From Nocardia cyriacigeorgica (GTDB lineage: Bacteria; Actinomycetota; Actinomycetes; Mycobacteriales; Mycobacteriaceae), in assembly GCF_010868145.1 (NCBI RefSeq), contig NZ_JAAGUY010000024.1, forward strand, positions 22,099-86,098: DNA of 64,000 bases, given 5' to 3'. The translations under genes and the position numbers were made by a program. Positions 58,828 through 64,000 of this stretch are shown in pieces. Each line of letters opens with the position of its first letter. Position 1 is the stretch's first letter. The notes under the pieces were generated by a model. That model ran no database searches. It worked only from the letters and a program-made list of their open reading frames with translations, and was not told the origin of the DNA.

Positions 58828-59406
58828 TCAGTCGGCGGCCAGCCGCCGCAGCCCGCCGCGCGGAGTCAGCGCCCAGCCCATCCGCAGATCGTGCGGCTCC
58901 TCCGGCAGCCATTGCACCAGCTCGACGTCCCGGACGACGGCCACAAGCCGTGCTGCCGGGTCGGCGGCGGCCAGGGTCCGGTCGTAGTAGCCCGCGCCGC
59001 GACCCAACCGCACACCGCGCAGGTCCACCGCCAACGCCGGGACGAGAATCACACCCGCACGGCTCACCGCTGTGACGCCCAACGTCGGCCCGCTCGGTTC
59101 GAGCAGGCCGAAGCGGGCCGGGCGCAGACTCCCGGCGCCGGTGTACTCGGCCCAATCCAGCGGCCCGGGCGGCCCCGTTACCGGCAGCAATACTCGGGCT
59201 CCCGCCGCCAGTAGCGCCTCGAGCATTGCCTGTGAGCCCGGCTCACCGCGCACCGGAACGTACGCGCAGACCCATTCGGAGGTATCGATTTGCCCGACCG
59301 TCGCTGCCAGCGCCGATGCCTCCGCGGCCCGGTCGGCGTCGGGCAACGCGGACCGCTGCGCGAGAATCTCCGACCGCCAGGCATGTTTGTCGCGCTCACC
59401 GGGCAT
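58828..59406 (-). CDS. 5-formyltetrahydrofolate cyclo-ligase
   Basis: ATP-dependent conversion of 5-formyl-THF to 5,10-methenyl-THF in folate salvage. The 192-residue protein has RDKHAWRSEILAQRSALP, YVPVRGEPGSQAMLEALLAA and the nucleotide/folate motif GRGAGYYDRTLAA (about 145). ATG 59406 gives the family N-terminus; ATG 59424 is in frame. It diverges from galU. Links to purN, purH, thyA and folA as one-carbon supply. Confidence 0.9.
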   Translation of the reverse strand: MPGERDKHAWRSEILAQRSALPDADRAAEASALAATVGQIDTSEWVCAYVPVRGEPGSQAMLEALLAAGARVLLPVTGPPGPLDWAEYTGAGSLRPARFGLLEPSGPTLGVTAVSRAGVILVPALAVDLRGVRLGRGAGYYDRTLAAADPAARLVAVVRDVELVQWLPEEPHDLRMGWALTPRGGLRRLAAD

Positions 59407-59492
59407 GTTCACGGTGATCACCATAGGCTCATGCGGGTGCGATGCCGCCGCGAAGCAGGCTTGACGACGTAATAGATGGATAAGGTGTGCAT

Positions 59493-60452
59493 ATGACAGC
59501 GAAGGCAGGCGAGCCCGGCACGACGACGGGCGCGGCGATGGAGTCGTGCTTCCGGACAGCGGTCGTGCCGGCGGCGGGGCTCGGGACCCGATTCCTGCCC
59601 GCGACCAAGACGGTGCCCAAGGAGTTGCTGCCGGTGGTCGACACCCCCGGTATCGAGCTGGTCGCCGCCGAGGCGGCCGACTCCGGCGCGGACCGGCTGG
59701 TCATCGTGACCTCGCCCGGTAAGGACGGTGTCGTCGCGCATTTCGTCGAGGATCTGGTGCTGGAGAGCACGCTCGCCGAGCGCGGCAAGTTCCATCTGCT
59801 GGAGAAGGTGCGCAAGGCGCCGGGCCTGCTGGATGTCACCTCGGTCGTGCAGGAGGAGCCGCTCGGGCTCGGTCATGCGATCGCGCAGGCCGAAACCGCC
59901 CTGGACGCCGACGAGGACGCCATCGCGGTGCTGCTGCCCGACGATCTGGTGCTGCCCTGCGGGGTGCTCGACGTGATGAGCCGGGTGCGGCGCGAACGCG
60001 GCGGTTCGGTGTTGTGCGCGATCGACGTGCCCAAAGACCAGGTGAGCGCCTACGGGGTATTCGACGTCGACCCGGTTCCCGGCGTCGCCGACCCGGATGT
60101 GTTGCGCGTCAACGGGATGGTGGAGAAGCCCGACCTGGGCGATGCGCCGTCGACCTACGCCGCGGCCGGTCGATACCTGCTCGACCGGGCGATCTTCGAC
60201 GCATTGCGCCGCATCGAGCCGGGTGCGGGTGGCGAACTGCAGGTGACCGACGCGATCGCGCTGCTGATCGCCGAGGGTCATCCGGTCCATGTCGTGGTTC
60301 ACCGTGGGTCGCGCCACGATCTGGGCAACCCGGGCGGCTATCTTCGTGCTGCGGTGGATTTCGCGCTGGAGCGGGAGGAATACGGTCCGGCACTGCGTGA
60401 ATGGCTGCAACATCGGCTGGGCCCCGACTGGGATCCGCAGGTGAGCACGTAG
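59493..60452 (+). CDS. galU: UTP-glucose-1-phosphate uridylyltransferase
   Basis: Makes UDP-glucose for trehalose, glycogen and envelope polysaccharides. The 319-residue protein has VVPAAGLGTRFLPATKTVPK (nucleotide loop with catalytic Arg and Lys, about 23-42), VQEEPLGLGHAIAQAE (about 115-130) and VEKPDLGDAPSTYAAAGRYL (about 210). ATG 59493 has AAGGTG 5 bases upstream; a GTG 6 bases earlier is also in frame. Start of a galU-glp-rimJ-glpR run. Confidence 0.95.
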   Translation: MTAKAGEPGTTTGAAMESCFRTAVVPAAGLGTRFLPATKTVPKELLPVVDTPGIELVAAEAADSGADRLVIVTSPGKDGVVAHFVEDLVLESTLAERGKFHLLEKVRKAPGLLDVTSVVQEEPLGLGHAIAQAETALDADEDAIAVLLPDDLVLPCGVLDVMSRVRRERGGSVLCAIDVPKDQVSAYGVFDVDPVPGVADPDVLRVNGMVEKPDLGDAPSTYAAAGRYLLDRAIFDALRRIEPGAGGELQVTDAIALLIAEGHPVHVVVHRGSRHDLGNPGGYLRAAVDFALEREEYGPALREWLQHRLGPDWDPQVST

Positions 60453-60494
60453 GAAGAGATCGCCCGATGGGCGAGGGAGATCGGGAAGGGCTGG

Positions 60495-61754
60495 ATGCGC
60501 TCGGTTGAAGATCAGCAGATCAAGGTGACCGCGGCGGCGGTCGCGCCCCGGCCGGTCCGGGTCGCGATCTCCGAGGCGCAGGGCCTGCTGTGCGCCGAGG
60601 ATGTGGTCACCGAACGGCCGCTGCCAGGCTTCGATCAGGCCGCCATCGACGGCTATGCGGTGCGCAGCGTCGACGTCGCCTCGGCGGGGGCCGAAATCCG
60701 TGACGAAGAAGGCGAACTGGTCGATCTGACGCTGCCCGTGGTCGGCGAGGTCGTCGCCGGATCACGTCAGCCGATCCGGTTGCAGCCGCGGCAGACGGTG
60801 CGTGTCGATACCGGCGCCCCGCTGCCGACCCTGGCCGATGCGGTGTTGCCGATCGATTTCACCGACGGTGGCCGTGCGCGGATCAAGGTCTACGAGCCGG
60901 TGCGCTCCGGGGATTACGTCCGTCGCATCGGCGACGACGTGCAGCCCGGCGATGTCGCGGTGCGCGCAGGCACCATCATCGGTGCGGCGCAGGTCGGTCT
61001 GCTCGCCGCCGTCGGTCAGGACAAGGTGCTGGTCCATCCGCGGCCACGGCTGTCGGTCATCTCGGTGGGCGCCGAACTGATCGATATCGACCGAACCCCC
61101 GGCCCCGGCCAGGTTTACGACGTGAATTCCTATGCACTGGCCGCCGCTGCGCGCGATGCCGGCGCCGACGTCAACCGGGTCGGCATCGTCGACGCCGACC
61201 CGCGCCGCCTGCGCGATGTGGTCGAAGGTCAGCTGGTGCGTTCGGAAGTCGTGGTGATCGCGGGTGCTGTCGGTGGTTGGGCCTCCGAGCAGGTGCGTGA
61301 GGCGCTGGAGGGACTCGGTGAACTGGAGATCGCCAGGGTCGCTATGCATCCCGGGTCCGTGCAGGGATTCGGGCGGCTGGGTCGCGACGAGGTGCCGACG
61401 TTCCTGCTGCCGTCCAATCCAGTCGGCGCGCTGGTGGTGTTCGAGGTGATGGTGCGGCCGCTGATCCGGATCGCGCTCGGGCGGCGGCAGCCGATGCGGC
61501 GGATCGTGCACGCCCGCACGATCACTCCGATCCAGTCCATGGCGGGCCGCAGGGGCTACCTGCGTGCGCAGCTGATGCGCGATGAAGCCACCGGCGAATA
61601 CCTGGTGCAGCCGCTCGGCTCGGGTGCGGGCGCGTCTTCGCACCTGCTGGCGACGCTGGCGGAGGCGAACAGCCTCATCGTCGTCGATCCCGACGACACC
61701 GAGATCAGGACCGGCGATGAGGTCCAGGTCGCCTTCCTCGCGCAGCGCGGCTGA
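60495..61754 (+). CDS. glp: Gephyrin-like protein Glp (MoeA-like, active site altered)
   Basis: MoeA-fold protein, 419 residues. The N-terminal half (VAISEAQGLLCAEDVVTERP, PGFDQAAIDGYAVR) and the C-terminal beta domain are normal, but the catalytic GGVSVGXXD-type loop reads VVVIAGAVGGWASEQVREAL, without the conserved residues. In corynebacteria such a repurposed MoeA (Glp) is a divisome scaffold protein bound to FtsZ and to the membrane receptor GlpR. Here GlpR/SepX is encoded two genes downstream, and M. tuberculosis has Rv0994 at this place. True molybdotransferase activity is doubtful. ATG 60495. Confidence 0.87.
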   Translation: MRSVEDQQIKVTAAAVAPRPVRVAISEAQGLLCAEDVVTERPLPGFDQAAIDGYAVRSVDVASAGAEIRDEEGELVDLTLPVVGEVVAGSRQPIRLQPRQTVRVDTGAPLPTLADAVLPIDFTDGGRARIKVYEPVRSGDYVRRIGDDVQPGDVAVRAGTIIGAAQVGLLAAVGQDKVLVHPRPRLSVISVGAELIDIDRTPGPGQVYDVNSYALAAAARDAGADVNRVGIVDADPRRLRDVVEGQLVRSEVVVIAGAVGGWASEQVREALEGLGELEIARVAMHPGSVQGFGRLGRDEVPTFLLPSNPVGALVVFEVMVRPLIRIALGRRQPMRRIVHARTITPIQSMAGRRGYLRAQLMRDEATGEYLVQPLGSGAGASSHLLATLAEANSLIVVDPDDTEIRTGDEVQVAFLAQRG

Positions 61755-61765
61755 ACGTGGAGACC

Positions 61766-62416
61766 ATGAACGTCTTCCGGGCCACCCAGCATCCCGGGTG
61801 GCCGGCACATCTGGGCCCGGTGCGTGTCGCGGCAGGGCAGGTGGCGTTACGTCCAGTCCGGCTGCGTGACGCGGCCGCGTGGAGCCGGATCCGGTTGCGG
61901 GACCAAGAGCATCTCGAGCCGTGGGAGCCGACCGGCCGTGGCGCCTGGGAAGCGCGCAACCATGCCTCCAACTGGCCCTCGCTGTGGTCGAGCTTGAAGG
62001 CCGAAGCTCGGCGCGGCGCGATGATTCCACTGGTCATCGAGGTGAACGGGGTGTTCAGCGGGCAACTGACCGTCGGCAATATAGTGCGCGGCGCGTTGCG
62101 GTCGGCGTGGATCGGCTACTGGGTGGCCAAGGATCTCGGCGGTCAGGGCGTGGCGACCGCAGCGCTGGCGCTCGGCCTCGATCATTGCTTCGGGCCGGTC
62201 GGCCTGCATCGCGTCGAGGCGACGGTGCGGCCGGAGAATCTGGCCAGCCAGGCGGTGCTGCGCAACGTCGGGTTCCGTGAGGAAGGGCTGTTACGCCGTT
62301 ATCTGGACGTCGACGGCGCGTGGCGCGATCATCTACTGGTCGGCCTGACCGTGGAAGAGGTGGCCGGGACGGTTGTGGACCGGCTGGCACGGGAAGGCCG
62401 GTTGACTCTGCTGTGA
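61766..62416 (+). CDS. rimJ: GNAT N-acetyltransferase, RimJ-like
   Basis: A 216-residue GNAT protein: FRATQHPGWPAHLGPVRVAA at the N-terminus, VALRPVRLRDAAAWSRIRLR, IGYWVAKDLGGQGVATAALA (pyrophosphate-binding loop) and RVEATVRPENLASQAVLRNV. Resembles ribosomal-protein N-acetyltransferases. Between glp and glpR. ATG 61766 was chosen over GTG 61757. Confidence 0.88.
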   Translation: MNVFRATQHPGWPAHLGPVRVAAGQVALRPVRLRDAAAWSRIRLRDQEHLEPWEPTGRGAWEARNHASNWPSLWSSLKAEARRGAMIPLVIEVNGVFSGQLTVGNIVRGALRSAWIGYWVAKDLGGQGVATAALALGLDHCFGPVGLHRVEATVRPENLASQAVLRNVGFREEGLLRRYLDVDGAWRDHLLVGLTVEEVAGTVVDRLAREGRLTLL

Positions 62417-62672
62417 GAGCGGGCCCGACGACGGGCCGCGATGGTGGAAATGTGACGGGTGTGGCGGATGTGCACGGCGCGCCTGCCGGATCATGCTCGT
62501 ACCCGGAATTAACCTACGGACGTCGGTGGTGCGCCCTGCGCCATCGGCAGGGAGCCTGCGACCCGACCGGCGACCATGCCGCAGCGCCTGTGCGGCAGCC
62601 GGACTGTCACCGCGACGGGGCGCGGGGCGTGGGTCGGAACCAGATCAGGCGGGGACGGAGGTGCTGACGGCG

Positions 62673-63818
62673 ATGCCGAATTCGATCTTGTGGATCGGCC
62701 TGGTCGTACTCTGGGTCTTCGTCCTGTTCCCGATACTCGCCGACCGGCATCCCCGGATCCGGCAGACCACCGACACGGCACTCGCCACCCGGGTGCTGCA
62801 TCGCGGAGGTTCCAAGCGGCGCACCAAGTCCGGGCCCGCCGCCGGGCATGAGAGCGACCCCGATTGGCAGCCGAGACGAGTGCAGAGAAAGCGTCCCCAC
62901 AGCGATGATGCGGAGGATCGGATGACGACTTCGGCCGACGAGCCCGTCACCGAGGCTGACGAGGAACAGAACACGCCGGGAGACGTCACAGAGACCGGCG
63001 GTACCAAGACCGCGACGGCGACCCGCCGCGCGGTGGCTGAGACCGAGCTCGATGACCTGGATGCGGCCGAGGCCGCGGACACCGACGGCGACACGGAATC
63101 CGATGTGCCCGGCGACGCGGAGGCCGAGCATTCCGACCGTGAGACCCGCGACGACCATGATGCCCGCGACGACCGCGACGGCTACGACGACCATGACGCC
63201 TACGACGACCGCGACGCCGAGGACTCCGAGCACGATCCCGTTGCCGCCCGGATACCGCCGGCGCGTTCGGCACTGCCCGCCGTAGCCGAGTCGGACCGCG
63301 ACACCGGCACCGAGCACACCGACTTCATCCCCACCAGGCGCGGTCGCGGCGGCTTCGATCCGGAAGCCGACGCCATCGCCCGTGCCGCGCGCTACACCTT
63401 CCGCCAGCGTGCGGTGCTCGGCCTGCTGCTCGGCGCCATCCTGTGCGGTGCCCTGGCTCTGGCGATCGCGCCCATCTTCTGGTGGGGTTGCGGGCTGGCC
63501 GGGGCCGTCCTCGTCACCTACCTGGCATACCTGCGCAAGCAGGTCCGCATGGAAGAAGACATCCGCCGCCGCCGCAGCGCCCGCCTCTCCCGCGCCCAGC
63601 AGCGCCCCGAACAGGAGCATGAGGAGCCGGCGGCGCCGGCCCCGCGCCGCGGCATGGACCGCGACACCGCCCGCGCCCTGCGCCGCCGCTCCGATCTGCT
63701 CGAGACCGACGACGAAGACCCGGCCTTCGAGCACCTCGAAGCCTTCGACGCCACCGCGGCCCGCGCCGTCCGCAACCGCGCCGCCGGCGGTGACATGCGC
63801 CGCGCCGCCGGCCAATAA
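62673..63818 (+). CDS. GlpR/SepX-family membrane protein
   Basis: A 381-residue membrane protein with TM1 at the very start (MPNSILWIGLVVLWVFVLFP), a long acidic cytoplasmic region with degenerate DDHDAYDDRD-type repeats, and two late TMs (AVLGLLLGAILCGALALAIA and FWWGCGLAGAVLVTYLAYL), then a basic/acidic tail. This is the plan of Streptomyces SepX and corynebacterial GlpR, receptor of Glp at the septum, and Rv0996. ATG 62673 follows GGACGGAGG; the upstream frame (from 62493) is not family-like. Confidence 0.87.
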   Translation: MPNSILWIGLVVLWVFVLFPILADRHPRIRQTTDTALATRVLHRGGSKRRTKSGPAAGHESDPDWQPRRVQRKRPHSDDAEDRMTTSADEPVTEADEEQNTPGDVTETGGTKTATATRRAVAETELDDLDAAEAADTDGDTESDVPGDAEAEHSDRETRDDHDARDDRDGYDDHDAYDDRDAEDSEHDPVAARIPPARSALPAVAESDRDTGTEHTDFIPTRRGRGGFDPEADAIARAARYTFRQRAVLGLLLGAILCGALALAIAPIFWWGCGLAGAVLVTYLAYLRKQVRMEEDIRRRRSARLSRAQQRPEQEHEEPAAPAPRRGMDRDTARALRRRSDLLETDDEDPAFEHLEAFDATAARAVRNRAAGGDMRRAAGQ

Positions 63819-63822
63819 CCCC

Positions 63823-63859
63823 AGGTGGCGGGCCCGATTCGGAATCGGTGCCCGCCTCC
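63823..63859 (+). terminator. Terminator after glpR/sepX
   Basis: Hairpin with outer arms GGCGGGC / GCCCGCC and inner CCGAT / ATCGG. It lies 5 bp past the stop and 40 bp before the tRNA gene. Confidence 0.75.
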
Positions 63860-63898
63860 TGCTACAGTGTCACAGCGCGGTTCCCGCCAGAACCGCAC

Positions 63899-63974
63899 GG
63901 GGCTATAGCGCAGTTGGTAGCGCGTCTCGTTCGCATCGAGAAGGTCAGGGGTTCGATTCCCCTTAGCTCCACCA
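63899..63974 (+). tRNA. tRNA-Ala (anticodon CGC)
   Basis: A full cloverleaf of 76 bases with CCA encoded. The acceptor is GGGGCTA / TAGCTCC, with the G3-U70 pair that marks tRNA-Ala. D arm GCGC...GCGC, anticodon arm TCTCG-TTCGCAT-CGAGA (anticodon CGC, reads GCG), and T arm AGGGG-TTCGATT-CCCCT. A TACAGT -10-like box stands about 30 bp upstream. Confidence 0.97.
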
Positions 63975-64000
63975 AACGCGGCGCATGCTCCTGGAGAGCA

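Overview
The window is a high-GC actinobacterial chromosome segment, most likely from Nocardia or a close mycolic-acid relative. The support is gene content and gene order. Much of it follows the Mycobacterium tuberculosis block Rv0944 to Rv0957 (fpg2, pgi, chorismate mutase, uvrD1, M23 peptidase, sucCD, 34 kDa antigen homologue, PerM-like protein, purN, purH) and then Rv0981 to Rv0996 (mprAB, pepD, moaB2, mscL, fmdB-like, 5-FCL, galU, glp, rimJ, glpR/sepX). MspA-type porins resembling Nocardia NfpA/NfpB and a complete cobF also fit Nocardia. No insertion sequence, prophage, integrase or CRISPR array was seen.

Layout. 1-9.7 kb: start of a DyP peroxidase gene, cupin, thyA-folA operon, cobF, small DUF2630 protein, FAD oxidoreductase, sigK-rskA pair, carboxylesterase, Fpg/Nei glycosylase and a TetR gene. 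9.8-20.6 kb is the more variable part: aldo/keto reductase with twin TetR operators, a divergent MocR regulator and FMN-binding protein, K+ channel, P-loop kinase, a TetR/acyl-CoA dehydrogenase unit divergent from an enoyl-CoA hydratase and a condensation-like acyltransferase, then a Cmx-type efflux pump. 20.6-38 kb is conserved core: pgi, gabD, chorismate mutase, uvrD1, SDR, M23 peptidase, sucCD, two envelope membrane proteins, purNH.

38-48.6 kb: lipoprotein, a cytoplasmic-looking B-lectin/LysM protein, a zinc-independent ribosomal protein cluster (S18, S14, L33, L28 facing a COG0523-like protein, L31B, L32) around candidate Zur sites, and a conservon-like operon (NIT sensor kinase, Roadblock, DUF742, GTPase, degenerate MHYT protein, coiled-coil protein). 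48.9-53.3 kb: envelope-stress module mprA-mprB-pepD with 11-bp-spaced CTCTCAG repeats before mprA and pepD, followed by a frameshifted moaB2. 53.3-57.1 kb: four MspA-family porin genes arranged A-B-A'-B'. 57.1-64 kb: mscL, SAF-domain protein, FmdB-like protein, 5-FCL, galU, gephyrin-like glp, rimJ, glpR/sepX and tRNA-Ala(CGC).

Themes: envelope permeability and stress (porins, MscL, MprAB-PepD, SigK-RskA), cell division scaffolding (Glp/GlpR), zinc-limitation ribosome remodelling, and one-carbon/purine/thymidylate metabolism. The least-described signals are paired hairpins in the porin leaders, two of which cover Shine-Dalgarno sequences, the lectin-LysM protein, an orphan promoter-terminator unit at about 42.9 kb, and the moaB2 frameshift.
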